Position numbers and translations under genes: made by a program. A stretch of 64,000 nt of DNA from Bacteroidota bacterium (GTDB lineage Bacteria > Bacteroidota > Bacteroidia > AKYH767-A > 2013-40CM-41-45), in contig JADJSV010000001.1 of assembly GCA_016711505.1 (NCBI GenBank), forward strand, positions 1 through 64,000. The letters are read 5' to 3'. Shown in pieces: positions 1 to 10,459 of the stretch; within the stretch, counting starts at the first letter, position 1; each line of letters begins with the position of its first letter. The notes beneath the pieces were generated by a model. That model saw only the letters and a list, made by a program, of their open reading frames with translations. It was not told where the DNA came from and did no database searches.

Positions 1-1364
1 CATTGATTTTAGAAATATTTCAATGCCTGTTCCTATTTCGACAGGGATGGACAGTCGAGGCACGTGTGCTTCTATGAGTGATTCACTAGGGTTTATTGTT
101 TTGGCCGTATGCTGCACCCGATGGAAGATGTTACCACTGTAAAAGTCTATAAATACCAATCATCGAATTATGTTGAATGGAGATTCTATAAATGGGGCTG
201 GAGTATGTGATGAAATGATGGGTATTCCAAAACCTGGAAACTCTTCGATTTACTATCTTTCCGTCCATATCCCGCCTTTCAGTCCATCAGGAACATTCTG
301 TTTGGTGGTCGATATGACAGGCGATGGTGGATTGGGTGAGGTTATTAGTAAAAACAATTCAGTAAATATTGATTCATTATGTGGAAGGATGACAACAAAT
401 AGGCATGGCAATGGAAGAGATTGGTGATTGGAAATTATTTAAAGGATATTCTGCATTAGGTGATTCAGCCTTTTATGAATATCTGATTTTACCTGATACA
501 ATGATTCAAAGGATATAAATGTAGGTGGCAATTCTTGGGCAGGTTTGGGTAATCTTTGTTTTAATAAAGAGGAAATAAAATTGCTTTGTCAGTTTTGCAG
601 GTCTGATAGAAACATTTGATTTTGATCGTTGCACCGGAGTGTTTTCAAATTCAAGGATCATTCAGTCGTCAATTTCAAAATAGTTTACAATTCTTTGGAG
701 CTTGCTTCTCTCTAATTCAATCTGCTCTACATTGCAGATGAAATGGAAGTGTCTCGACTCTTTCAGCTTGATCTAGTTCATCAAATCCCTTTTTAAACAA
801 GGATACTCTTGCTGTTATTACCACTTCTCGATATGGCGGAGGAGGTAATTTACGGCTAGCACCGGATAATAAAATTTACTGGTACATTGAATGGGGATCC
901 GGGTGGAACTTTTCCTTATCCTTATCAATACATATGTACAGTCAGTATAATGTGAATTTGAGTGTAATTGAAAATCAGAATGTTGTTCAGGGCGGGTTGT
1001 AATCTTAATCCTATTTAGCTTTTACCTTGGCGGGAGAGAACTTATTAGGGATTACCAAATAATCCTGACTATGAGGATGGCACCCTTACTTGGGGTATTC
1101 ATGCGATTCTTTGACGAATGACATTGATAAAATTTTGGAGAATGAATTAATTATTTATTCGAATCCATTCTCTGATATAATTATTTAATTCCCCGGAAAA
1201 GTTCAAAAAAGTAAGTGTTTATAACGGTTTTGGTCAAATTATTCTTGATAAGGTTAAATGAAAAAAAAACGAACTTAATCTTTCAATCTTCTGCCGGTAC
1301 ATATTATCTGGAATTTATCTATGAAAGGACTGTAGTTAGACGAAAAATGATTAAGATGAAATAA
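1..1364 (+). pseudogene. T9SS-secreted propeller-like protein, 5'-truncated and frame-disrupted
   Basis: The 5' end lies outside the window. Readable segments in alternating frames resemble the T9SS protein at 61400-62806: both have a segment of the form VDM..D.G.GEV.SKNN, here at about bases 310-360, plus a preceding stretch on reading out a user-visible quantity. Near bases 1150-1364 a C-terminal sorting domain can be pieced together (IIYSNPFSD, then VYNGFGQIIL and a basic tail ending KMIKMK), and the stop is at 1362-1364. Function is unknown. The family is probably a secreted beta-propeller delivered by the type IX system. At least six frame changes occur in 1.3 kb, so no continuous protein can be read. 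Because neighbouring genes are broken in the same way, I think poor consensus sequence is more likely than real decay. Confidence 0.55.
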
Positions 1365-1403
1365 ATAGTTTAATGATCAAGTCTTTTCCTGCTTTTAATA
1401 TAA

Positions 1404-2129
1404 TTATTGGACCTCTTTAATTTTTTGTAAATTTGTTTTGCAGAAAAAAATGAAACTAATAAACTGAGAATACATTGACTTTAAACTTTGAATTACACAA
1501 ACCCCATCCTTAATAGTCAACTTCCTATCCGCCATATCCGCCAACTCATTAATATGAGTAACGATCACAAAAGTCTGGTTCATCGATTTACGGAGATCAG
1601 AAAAGTTGATGCAATGATTTTGCGGAAGCTGGATCCAGATTACCACGCTTGGTTTCATCTGCAAAAACAACAGCAGGGAGTTGATCAATGCTCTTGCAAC
1701 AGCAACACGTTGTTGTTCGCCACCATAATTCAGACGGTCGATGTTCTTCACGGTCACTTAACCCTAATTGATTTAAAGCGCTTTCGCTTTTTGTAGCATC
1801 TGATTTGGAACTTCCGCCGATCCAGAGCGGCATCATGATATTTTCCAAAGCTGTGAATTCTGGTAAGGTGATGCGCCCTGAAAAACAAATCCGATCTTCT
1901 GGTTCCTAAACTGGCGATTTTTGTCACGTAGTTGTGGACTTCGATTCCATCGAGTGTCAAAATTCCGCTATCGGCATTATCTAATGTTCGAGAATAAGTA
2001 GTGTACTCTTTCCGGCACCTGAAAGCGCCGACAATGCTTACTATTTCTCCTTTATTTATTGTAAGATCGACTACCTTTGAGGACTTGTAAAGATTCGTAC
2101 TTCTTGAATATTGCATTTGCTTTAATCAT
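1404..2129 (-). pseudogene. lolD: LolD-type lipoprotein-releasing ABC transporter ATPase (frame-disrupted)
   Basis: LolD is the cytoplasmic ATPase of LolCDE, which moves outer-membrane lipoproteins out of the inner membrane. The minus-strand start at 2129 reads MIKANAIFKKY. Walker A (GASGAGKST) appears once a single base in 2020-2045 is restored. The segments ALENIMMPLWIGG, the signature GGEQQRVAVARAL (around 1700-1745), a Walker B region (VVFADE) and the H-loop region TFVIVTHINELADMADR follow in different frames. Together they make about 220 residues, the usual LolD length. The C-terminus past KLTIKDG may be extended artificially by a shifted stop. LolC and LolE are not in the window. It converges on the preceding T9SS gene. 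At least three single-base indels are needed to restore the frame; I believe they are sequence errors because every family motif survives. Confidence 0.8.
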
Positions 2130-2245
2130 ACATTAGCAAATGTACCTTGTGAAATTATCCACGTTTTATGACGAACTTATTGTTGGTTTTAATTTTTTAT
2201 TACATTGGTCGTTGGGATTGAACTTTTTATATACAAAAATGACTC

Positions 2246-4324
2246 ATGAAAATTAAATTTTACCTAACAAGTATTTTCTTCTTAATGGTCTTTTGTCATA
2301 TGCCAGTGGCAGCAAAGAGGGGAGAGCCCATAATTTGGTTAGGTCTATTCTATTTCATGTGATAGTTCAAAAGTTTATGCTGCAACGACTGGAGGATTTA
2401 TAGGTCTGATAATAATGGAAATTCATGGGTAGAAAAACATTAGCAGCGACAAAATTGTTGCATCGCAAGATAGCCTTGTCTATATTTATGTTACCGATGG
2501 TTTTAATTCTCAGTTAAAAAGTCAGTTGATTATGGTGATAATTTGTACAAGTGAATTCTACTCTTCCTAGTTTCAAATATTACTTCGCTTGCCATTTTAG
2601 GGTCTTACGTTTTTGTTGGGACAGGAAATGACGGTCGCTTTATGTCACCTGATTCCGAGGCTACCTGGATCGCTTTCGTTATATACTATCGATGCAGGTT
2701 TTTTTAAAACTAGCGAAATTACAAAATGGGAAATATTTGCAGTTACAATGCTGATACTGTTGTCATACTTCGATAGATACCGGTCAGACCTGGACATTTC
2801 AGGTTTTGGTTTTATTTATAATTACGGGTCAGAAAGCCTTACTTGGTTAATTGTTTAGGAGTAAAGGATTCATTGATTTTGCAGGAACAGCTATGGGTTT
2901 GCATAAGTCAACTGACAATGGATTACACTGGGACCAAATGTTAAATGGAATACCCGCAGCTACAATTTATGCAATAGCATCAACGGCATCTGCAGTATTT
3001 GCTTCAACGTTCAATAACCTTTATGTTTCATTTGATGATGGAAATTCCTGGGCGCTCAGTGATTCTGGAATTTCTAGCCATAAATGTCTATGATATAAAA
3101 TCTGAGGCCAAAATGTTTTTATAGGAACATCATCTGCAGGGGTATTTCTATCTAATAATGACGGATCAACCTGGTCTGAAATGAATAATGGTATTGCAAA
3201 TGTGACAGTCTGCAAAATTGAAGCAATACAGAATTCTTTATATTGTGTAGGGAGTAACGGATTTTATTATTCGAATGATCAGGGAGACAATTGGACTAAG
3301 AGTAATGGAGGTTTGACAGTTAATTATTTTAATTTAATGACGATCGCCGGATCAATTGTATATTGGTAGCTATGGAATTGGGTTTTTAAGTCGATTGATT
3401 TTGGAAACAACTGGACTTACAGTGCCTTTGACAGTACTAATATTTATGTATTGTATTCTTCAACCAATAATGTCTTCGCCAGCAAATCTTATGGTTGCAA
3501 TTTGGGTCCTCATTTGGTATGGAGTCGATTGATAATGGCCTAGCATGCCCATTAAGTGATAGGGATTACAACATTGCCATTTAAAGACATGGCTACATTT
3601 GGAAGATATATTATTGCTGGTGGTGACTGTGATATTTAGTTGTCAGCAGATACGGGAAGAACCTGGACAATTATGTACACTTCTGATTTGCCCCGATACC
3701 GGTAATATCATCAGACTTACCTCTTCATTGTTTGTGAAGGTTCTTTGATTTTCCTTGCCACTGATGGTGGGGGTTTGTAATGTACTAGCGATACCGGTAG
3801 ATCATGGGTCAGTAAAAGCATAAACATGTCCCGGCTAAGTCATACTACAAACATGGCCGTTGCGGGAATATACTTTTGCTGGCGGAGATCAAGGAGTCTA
3901 TTATTCTACGGACAATGGTGATAGTTGGCTAGCAGCAAATGATGGAATTGAAATTTTTACTCAATACTATAAATAGACCTTATGTAAATGTCTAATAATT
4001 GATTCCACTTACATATATGCCGGCCTTTCAAATAATTCGATACTCTAAAGATCTCTATTTGATTTTGGAATTACAACTAATGCCGATAATTTTATTAAAA
4101 ATTCTTCCGTTTCAATTTTCCCTAACCCTGCTGCTGATAATCTTAATATAGTTAGTTCGTCGAAATCAGTCCGTCGAAATTTTCAATTCAATTGGCTTTA
4201 AATACATTCTGAAAAATGTTTCTCCTAAAACGATGACGATCAATATTGAAAATTTGGCAAATGGATTTACATTACCCAGATTAATTTAAAGAGTGAATCT
4301 CTTATCAAGAAAATTGATTATTAA
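2246..4324 (+). pseudogene. Secreted Asp-box (BNR/sortilin-like) repeat protein with T9SS sorting domain (frame-disrupted)
   Basis: The ATG at 2246 opens a clear signal peptide (MKIKFYLTSIFFLMVFC). The body is a series of Asp-box motifs of the form S-x-D-x-G-x-x-W, for example SFDDGNSWALSDSG near 3030, SNDGSTWSEMNNG near 3160 and SNDQGDNWTKSNGG near 3270, with further copies near 3640 and 3910. Such repeats form beta-propellers in sialidases, sortilins and photosystem-assembly factors; on their own they give no substrate. The C-terminus (about 4090-4324) has ISIFPNPAADNLNI-like residues and ends KSESLIKKIDY, a T9SS type A sorting domain. The intact product would be about 690 residues, exported and anchored or released by the type IX system. 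Numerous indels break the frame, as in the neighbouring genes, so the exact protein cannot be given. Confidence 0.65.
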
Positions 4325-4676
4325 ATAGGGTCAATGTCAAACCAATATTTGGTGAATTTATTAAGAATAAAATATACTTTATGGAAGATTATATTTCTTT
4401 CCAAGAAATTGACAATAAGCCAATTAAGTCGAAAACACGAATTTCTTTTCGAAAACAGTTTTTGTATTCAAAGGTTTTGCAGCAAATTTACAGGTAAACT
4501 TTTATTTTCAACTGTTTAACAGTATTTATAAAGCGGAATACTGATTTATTTATATGGATTACTCAAAGGCTGACCTCGTGGCCCGTAAGACATTTTATTT
4601 TATGTAAACATTTAAATATTTTCGTTAATTGCAGGTACATTTATTCACCGCAATAAATCACCAAAAAAAGTGTATC
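4325..4676. other. Intergenic, no gene recognised
   Basis: About 350 bases separate the Asp-box gene from the coiled-coil/zapA pair. A 61-codon open frame starts at 4334 but has no recognisable features and an amino-acid composition typical of AT-rich non-coding DNA. I see no tRNA, repeat or convincing terminator. The promoter for the coiled-coil/zapA pair presumably lies in the last 100 bases, but no good TAnnTTTG box is visible, possibly because of sequence errors here. Confidence 0.5.
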
Positions 4677-4975
4677 ATGAATGAGCAAAAGACATGAAAA
4701 GTAATTTTCCTACGCTCGAAATACGCATTCAAAAATTGATACATTTGCTGAGGATGCTAAGAAACGTAATGAACAATTACTTTCTGAGATCCAAAACTAA
4801 AGGACGGGTTGACGGACGAACATGCAAGGTTCAACGTCTTGAAGAAGGTTATCGAAATTTGAAAGAGATCGAATCCTTCAACCAAACAAAGTATTAGTAA
4901 TATGAAAGAAAAATTAGTGATGTCATCGGCGAGGTAGATCGTAGTATGTCGATGATAGATGATAACCACAAGTGA
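4677..4975 (+). pseudogene. Small coiled-coil protein upstream of zapA (frame-disrupted)
   Basis: Pieces in shifted frames combine into about 98 residues rich in Glu, Lys, Leu and Asn: KSNFPTLEIRIQKLIHL, then AEDAKKRNEQLLSEIQ, then RFNVLKEGYRNLKEIE, and near the stop ISDVIGEVDRSMSMIDD. This heptad-like pattern is a coiled coil. A small coiled-coil gene immediately before zapA is a common arrangement in Bacteroidota, and a role with ZapA at the division ring (ZapB-like) is an inference from that context, not something the sequence proves. The start could be 4677 or the ATG at 4694; the stop TGA at 4973-4975 lies 10 bases before the zapA start. At least two indels break the frame. Confidence 0.5.
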
Positions 4976-4985
4976 ATCCACCCGA

Positions 4986-5292
4986 ATGGGAGAATTACTG
5001 TCCATAAAAGTTTCCATTGCAAGCCACTTATCCGCTCCGATAACTCCGAAGAGCAGGAGAAAATTCCAGGCCGCTGAAAGTATCAATAAGCGCATCAAAG
5101 GACTTTGAAGACAACTATGCTGTCCAAAGACAAGCAGGAGATCTTATGCATGAGCGCCCTTCAGTTTAAGTGAAGCAATGGGAGCCTCAAAGCAGGAAAA
5201 AAGCCAGTTCAGATCAGGAAGCAATAGAACAAATCGAATACCTTACGCTTCTTGTCGACGAATATCTTGCGCAGGAAAAATTTTCTAAATAG
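4986..5292 (+). pseudogene. zapA: ZapA-like cell division protein (frame-disrupted)
   Basis: ZapA binds FtsZ and bundles its filaments at the division site. From the ATG at 4986 the sequence reads MGELLSIKVSIASH, then PLR with a proline that is typical of ZapA. Then come AAESINKRIK, DNYAV (bases 5110-5120), a MSALQFS-like stretch and finally EQIEYLTLLVDEYLAQEK up to a TAG at 5290-5292. These segments match the ZapA pattern of an N-terminal beta domain followed by the long dimerising helix, and about 102 residues is the normal family length. Several one-base shifts separate the pieces. The position next to a 6S-like RNA and rny supports the call. Confidence 0.75.
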
Positions 5293-5324
5293 GGCGTTCT
5301 TTGAAAATATAGTTTTGTGCATTT

Positions 5325-5550
5325 GCAAGATGATCCGGTTCGGTTTCTTGAATCGGTTTGTGCCTGCTCTTTCCCATTGACTTAATTCATTCCCGCATTA
5401 CTTCCGGATCCTTACATAAACTCAACATTTCAATACAATTGGAGCTTCTCGTTCAATGACTACTATGGCAGGCTGCTCTTACCTCGGTAAGATTCCCTCA
5501 AAAGACAGCAGAAACCAGAACGGTCAGACCGCTCCACCCATGACTTAGGG
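5325..5550 (+). ncRNA. ssrS: Candidate 6S RNA
   Basis: Bases 5293-5686 contain no gene but can fold into the long, bubbled hairpin expected of 6S RNA, which binds the housekeeping RNA polymerase. An outer stem pairs 5335-5348 with 5510-5523 (GGTTTCT with AGAAACC, then CCG(G)TTC with GAACGG and one bulged base). A second stem pairs GCCTGC (5362-5367) with GCAGGC (5468-5473). A third pairs CATTGA (5375-5380) with TCAATG (5453-5458). Between the outer and second stems lies a large bubble whose 3' side carries a small hairpin (CTTAC at 5478-5482 with GTAAG at 5487-5491), as described for 6S RNAs. The location directly after zapA is also where ssrS lies in many bacteria. Ends are approximate, and local sequence errors may hide base pairs. 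Confidence 0.6.
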
Positions 5551-5561
5551 GTTTAACAAGT

Positions 5562-5588
5562 CCCGGAATTAATGCGGGTTTTTTTTTA
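5562..5588 (+). terminator. Rho-independent terminator after the 6S-like RNA
   Basis: A short GC stem (CCCG at 5562-5565 with CGGG at 5575-5578) is followed directly by a run of nine or more T. It would end the structured RNA before rny. The stem is only four perfect pairs as written, so one base may be miscalled. Confidence 0.55.
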
Positions 5589-5686
5589 CGTTTTTGTTGG
5601 TCGACTTTCGTCCTTCGAAAACGAAAAACTAAAAACGAATTACAAAAGACTAAAAACGAACAACCCAAATATACCATACCCCAATT

Positions 5687-7254
5687 ATGCCTGAAATATC
5701 ATTATTATATCTACTCATCGGAGTAATAGTTGCCCTGATCGTCGGATATGTCCTTGCGAACTCACTTGCTAAAAAGGCTGCTCTTCAAAAAGAACAGGTC
5801 GCAGGTGACAAAGCAAAGATCATTATCAAAGAAGCGGAATCAGAGGCAGAAGTGCTTAAGAAAAATAAAATTCTTGAAGCAAAAGAAAAATTCTTGCAAC
5901 TGAAATCAGAACACGAAAAAGTGATCTCTGAAAAAGATAAGAATATCAATGCTGCTGAAAACAGAATCAAACAAAAAGAAACTGCTTTAGCTCAGAAGAT
6001 CGAACAGACTCAGAAAAGAAAAGAATACGAAACTCTTCAGGCCAATCTGAAAAATCAGTTGGATATAATTGAAGGGAAAAAGAGGAACTTGGGAAAACAA
6101 CATCAACGTCAGGTTGAACAGTTGGAAAAGATCAGCGGACTTAGTGTTGATCAGGAAAAGAGTCAGCTTGTTGAAGCATTGAAAGCAGAAGCGAAACCAG
6201 ATGCCATGTCGTACATCAAAGACATCATGGAAGAAGCTAAACTTACTGTCAATAAAGAAGCGAAAAGATCGTCATTCAGACGATTCAACGTGTCGCTACT
6301 GAGCATGCTGTTGAAAATGCTGTCACAATTTTCAATATTGAAAACGACGAAGTAAAAGGACGTATCATCGGTCGCGAAGGCCGAAATATCCGCGCCCTTG
6401 AAGCTGCAACAGGAGTAGAGATCATCGTTGATGATACTCCTGAAACGATCATCCTTTCCGGATTCGATCCGGTTCGCCGTGAAATGGCTCGCCTTGCTTT
6501 ACATCAACTTGTAAGCGATGGCCGGATTCACCCAGCGCGTATCGAAGAGGTCGTTGCAAAAGTGAAACGTCAGCTAGATGATGAGATCGTTGAAATTGGA
6601 AAACGTACAACTATCGACTTAGGAATTCACGGACTTGCTCCTGAACTGATCCGAATGGTCGGTCGTATGAAATACCGTTCTTCTTACGGACAAAATTTAC
6701 TTCAGCACTCGCGCGAAGTGGCAAACTTATGTGCTACCATGGCTGCTGAACTTGGACTGAATGTAAAACTGGCTAAACGTGCCGGACTATTGCACGATAT
6801 CGGAAAAGTTCCTGATGATGAGCCGGAATTACCGCATGCTATTTTGGGTATGAAACTGGCTGAGAAATTCAAAGAGAATCCTGAAGTATGTAATGCTATC
6901 GGTGCCCATCACGATGAGATCGAAATGAACAGTATGATCTCTCCAATCGTTCAGGTTTGTGATGCTATTTCCGGTGCACGTCCAGGTGCACGTCGTGAAG
7001 TTGTTGAATCATACATCAAACGTCTGAAGGACATGGAAGCTCTTGCGCTTTCCTATCCTGGTGTTGAGAAAACTTTTGCAATTCAGGCCGGTCGCGAATT
7101 GCGTGTAGTTGTTCAAAGTGAAAAACTGACGGACAAACAAGCTGAAGTACTTTCTTTCGACATTGCTAACAGAATTCAGACGGAGATGACTTATCCGGGT
7201 CAGGTGAAGATCACTGTGATCCGTGAAACAAGATCGGTGAATTACGCTAAGTAA
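5687..7254 (+). CDS. rny: Ribonuclease Y
   Basis: RNase Y is a membrane-anchored endoribonuclease that starts mRNA decay. The product has an N-terminal transmembrane helix (residues 4-25) and a long Lys/Glu/Gln-rich coiled coil to about residue 170. A KH domain follows with GRIIGREGRNIRALE (near base 6360). Next comes an HD domain with HSREV (near 6705) and HDIGK (near 6795), whose His-Asp pair binds the metal. The total of about 522 residues is the normal length. One base is missing in the A-run at 6263-6266: the frame from 5687 ends at 6355, and restoring an A gives KKIVIQTIQRVAT and continuous coding to the TAA at 7252-7254. A terminator follows at once, so it is a separate unit from the glycan locus. 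Confidence 0.95.
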
Positions 7255-7280
7255 TTAATTTTATAAGTTCTTTAAATTAT

Positions 7281-7316
7281 AAATGCTGATGTAAGTTTAT
7301 TGCATCAGCATTTTTT
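7281..7316 (+). terminator. Terminator of rny
   Basis: A perfect 11-bp stem pairs 7281-7291 with 7303-7313 around an 11-base loop and runs into six T (7311-7316). It separates rny from the glycan export genes. A TTG at 7300 in frame with the next gene lies inside this hairpin and is therefore an unlikely start. Confidence 0.85.
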
Positions 7317-7326
7317 AAAAAACAGA

Positions 7327-8157
7327 ATGTCAGCAGACGAATTCGATATTATTATTGATCCAAACAGGAGAAGGTCCAATTTCAGAAAAGATCTTTGGAA
7401 TTACCGGGGACTGTTTTATTTTTTGTCATGGCGTGATATTCTTGTACGTTATAAGCAAACAGTACTAGGTGTTTTGTGGAGTATCATCCGACCACTGATG
7501 ACAATCTTTGTATTTACAATTATATTTGGAAGGCTTGCTAAACTTCCATCAGATGGTGTTCCATATCTCTTACTCGTTTCTGCAGGAATGATTCCATGGC
7601 AGTTTTTTGCAAACTCATTTACCGAAGCCAGCAATTCTCTGATCGCAAATGCAACCATGCTCAGCAAGGTTTATTTTCCACGTATAATTATTCCTGTAAG
7701 TTCTGTTGTTGTTTCATTCATCGATTTGCTCATATCATTTGCAATCATGATCGGAATCTACATCTGGTACCAGTTTGTACCGGACTGGCATCTGATATTT
7801 TTACCATTATTTATTTTGCAGGCAATTTTTGTAAGCATGGGACTTGGATTTTTAGTCAGTGCTTTGAATGTAAGGTACCGTGACTTCAGATACATCGTAC
7901 CTTTCATTGTTCAGTTTGGTTTGTATATCTCACCCGTCGGATTTAAGACAAGTGTTGTTACCGGAGATCTGAAATATCTGTATGCTCTGAATCCAATGGT
8001 CGGAGTTATCGACGGCTTCCGTTGGTCACTACTCGGTGGAAATTTTAGTCTTGATAAAAGTACATTCGCGATCTCGTTGATCATGTCTGTCATCATATTT
8101 ATAATCGGTTTCAATTACTTCCGTAAAGTAGAAAGAAACTTTGCTGATATTATCTGA
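7327..8157 (+). CDS. wzm: Polysaccharide ABC exporter permease (Wzm-like)
   Basis: This is the inner-membrane permease of an ABC-2 type exporter that flips lipid-linked polysaccharide to the periplasm, working with the ATPase encoded next. The 276-residue product begins in the cytoplasm with a basic segment (WRDILVRYKQTVLGVLWSI, a hallmark of the family near residue 45). It then has about six hydrophobic helices, including LMTIFVFTIIFG, IIPVSSVVVSFIDLLISFAIM and the C-terminal ISLIMSVIIFIIGF. I chose the ATG at 7327 because the upstream in-frame TTG at 7300 falls in the rny terminator. The stop overlaps the next gene's region by two bases of spacing, so the pair is translated together. It is the first gene of the long glycan locus. 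Confidence 0.9.
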   Translation: MSADEFDIIIDPNRRRSNFRKDLWNYRGLFYFLSWRDILVRYKQTVLGVLWSIIRPLMTIFVFTIIFGRLAKLPSDGVPYLLLVSAGMIPWQFFANSFTEASNSLIANATMLSKVYFPRIIIPVSSVVVSFIDLLISFAIMIGIYIWYQFVPDWHLIFLPLFILQAIFVSMGLGFLVSALNVRYRDFRYIVPFIVQFGLYISPVGFKTSVVTGDLKYLYALNPMVGVIDGFRWSLLGGNFSLDKSTFAISLIMSVIIFIIGFNYFRKVERNFADII

Positions 8158-8159
8158 TC

Positions 8160-9459
8160 ATGTCTGTAGTCATTCGCGTAGAAAATCTTACAAAGAAATA
8201 TATCCTTCGGCATGAAGCAGGTCATTCCTATGTAGCTTTACGTGATGTGATTTCAGGTTCAGTGAAACGTGCTATCAAAAGAAAAGACACGTGTTACAAA
8301 GGAAGAGTTTTATGCTTTGAATGATGTATCATTTGAACTGAAAAAAGGAGAAAGAGTAGGAGTTATCGGAAGAAACGGTGCCGGTAAATCTACTTTGCTG
8401 AAAGTACTTAGCAGGATCACAGAGCCAACAACAGGCAGGGTCTCACTGAAAGGCAGAGTTGCAAGTTTACTTGAAGTCGGAACAGGATTTCACCCTGAAC
8501 TTACCGGACGGGAAAATATATTTCTTAATGGTTCTATCCTCGGAATGAGAAAACAGGAAATTCGCAGGAAGTTCGACGAGATAGTAGACTTTGCAGAAGT
8601 GGAAAAATTTCTGGACACTCCTGTTAAACGATATTCATCGGGAATGTATGTCCGGCTTGCTTTTGCAGTTGCAGCACATCTTGAACCCGAGATCCTGATA
8701 GTAGATGAAGTGCTTGCAGTCGGTGATGCAGAATTCCAGAAGAAATGTCTGGGAAAAATGAATGACGTAAGTAAATCCGATGGCCGCACAGTTATTTTTG
8801 TTAGTCATAACATGGGGGCCATCAATGCTCTCTGCAGTAGTGCTATCCTGCTTGATAAAGGTCGTATCAAAGCCAATGGAAATACGGAAATGATTACCGG
8901 AATGTATTTCGGAGGCGGATTTGCTGAAGAAGGTGAATTTATTGTAGGTAAAGCCGGTAATCATGAAAAAGTGATTATAGAAAAAGCGATTCTTCGAAAT
9001 GACAAAGGCACGGCACTGAATAATTTTCAATTTGGCGAAAGCATCAGTGTTGAAGTTGAACTTAATTCGCTGGAAGAATTTGAAAAACCATATTTGTGGC
9101 TTGGAATAAAAAATGGAAGAGGGCCGGTTACCGCTGCAACAGCTATGGTCGACGGATTTCGTCCTGATAAATTTGTAAAAGGAAAGAACATCGTTAAATG
9201 TACTTTCCTGAATGCACCACTCATGCCGGGACAATATTCCATCAATATGGGAATCCGTGCATCAGATGGATTGACACTGATAACAGAATCAAAAGATGTA
9301 GCAATTTTCAGCATATCAACTGTTCTTTCCGAAGTCGGATTGAACGGCGGACTGGCTGATACTCTTGCTTCAGATACCGTAAGCCCGGTTATTCCTTATG
9401 AATGGGAATTTGAAGGCAATAAAAAATATAAATTTGACATTAAGAACTATGTTAAATAA
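8160..9459 (+). CDS. wzt: Polysaccharide ABC exporter ATPase with Wzt-type C-terminal domain
   Basis: The ATPase partner of the preceding permease. From the ATG at 8160 the protein starts MSVVIRVENLTKKYIL. The nucleotide-binding domain has Walker A GRNGAGKST (near 8370), the signature YSSGMYVRLAF (near 8630), Walker B ILIVDEVLAVGD and the H-loop VSHN. A C-terminal beta-sandwich of about 150 residues follows (from about base 8990: FGESISVEVEL, MPGQYSINMGI). Such Wzt C-domains recognise the modified end of O-polysaccharides before export, so this one may read the glycan made by this locus. A one-base deletion within about 8270-8290 splits the frame; restoring it gives continuity into EEFYALNDVSFEL. 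The end overlaps pseB by 11 bases. Confidence 0.9.
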
Positions 9460-10459
9460 CAAATCAATATTAATTACCGGTGGTACAGGGTCTTTAGGAA
9501 AAGAACTGGTAAAAACAATTTTGCATAAATGGCCTGAAGTTAAGAGACTTGTTGTTTTTTCACGCGATGAACAAAAGCAATATCAGATGGCTCAGTAATT
9601 TCCTGAATCAAAATATAAAAGCATGCGCTATTTCATTGGTGATGTCCGTGATAAAGAAAGGTTAAAACGGGCATTCTCAGGTGTTGATTATGTTATCCAT
9701 GCAGCAGCAATGAAGCATGTTCATATTGCAGAATATAATCCTGATGAGTGCGTAAAAACAAATGTTGGCGGTGCTGAGAATGTAATTAAAGCAGCTCTTG
9801 ATACAGATGTAACCAAAGTAGTTGCGCTTTCAACAGATAAAGCATGTGCACCAATTAATTTGTATGGTGCAACAAAATTAACTTCTGATAAATTATTTAT
9901 TGCAGCAAATAATATCAAAGGAAATAAAGACCTGGTATTTTCAGTTGTACGTTACGGAAATGTAATGGGCTCAAACGGTTCTGTAATTCCCTTTTTTCTT
10001 AACAAGAAAAAAACAGGAACGCTCCCGGTTACAAATTCTGATATGACACGTTTTAATATCACACTCAAAGAAGGTGTTGATATGGTCTTATATGCTCTTG
10101 ACACAGCATGGGGCGGTGAATTATTTGTGCCTAAAATCCCATCTTACAAAATTATGGATGTTGCAAATGCAATTGCTCCTGAATGTAAGCATGTGATCAC
10201 CGGAATCCGTCCCGGTGAAAAGATCCATGAAGAAATGATCACCAGTTCCGATTCATTCAGCACCTATGACCTTGGACAGTATTACGTAATTCTGCCTCAG
10301 GTTCCAAACTGGAAACTGGATGATTACATTAAAAAATTCAATGCTAAAAAAGTGGAAGAAGGATTCAGTTATACTTCCAATAATAATACTGAGTGGGAAT
10401 CAGTTGAAAGTTTACGGAAACTCATTGTTGAACATGTTGACTCTGATTTTAAAGTGTAA
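9449..10459 (+). CDS. pseB: UDP-N-acetylglucosamine 4,6-dehydratase (inverting)
   Basis: PseB performs the first step to pseudaminic acid: C6 dehydration and C5 epimerisation of UDP-GlcNAc. The Rossmann motif TGGTGSLG is at residues 10-17. The stretches FIGDVRD, HAAAMKHV and LSTDKA follow, and the catalytic Tyr/Lys lie in YGATK near residues 139-143. The full 336 residues is the normal family length. Codon 50 (9596-9598) is an in-frame TAA in MAQ-stop-FPESKY, a position usually occupied by Glu or Gln, and the same frame continues on both sides. This is a substitution, not an indel, and would stop translation if real. The stop TAA overlaps the pseC start as TAATG. Confidence 0.93.

Noticed and set aside
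4334..4519. Open frame of 61 codons after the Asp-box gene
   Set aside because: No recognisable motif, no relatives in the window, and AT-rich sequence that gives such frames by chance.
7300..7326. TTG start 9 codons upstream of the Wzm permease
   Set aside because: It falls inside the rny terminator hairpin; the ATG at 7327 is the better start.
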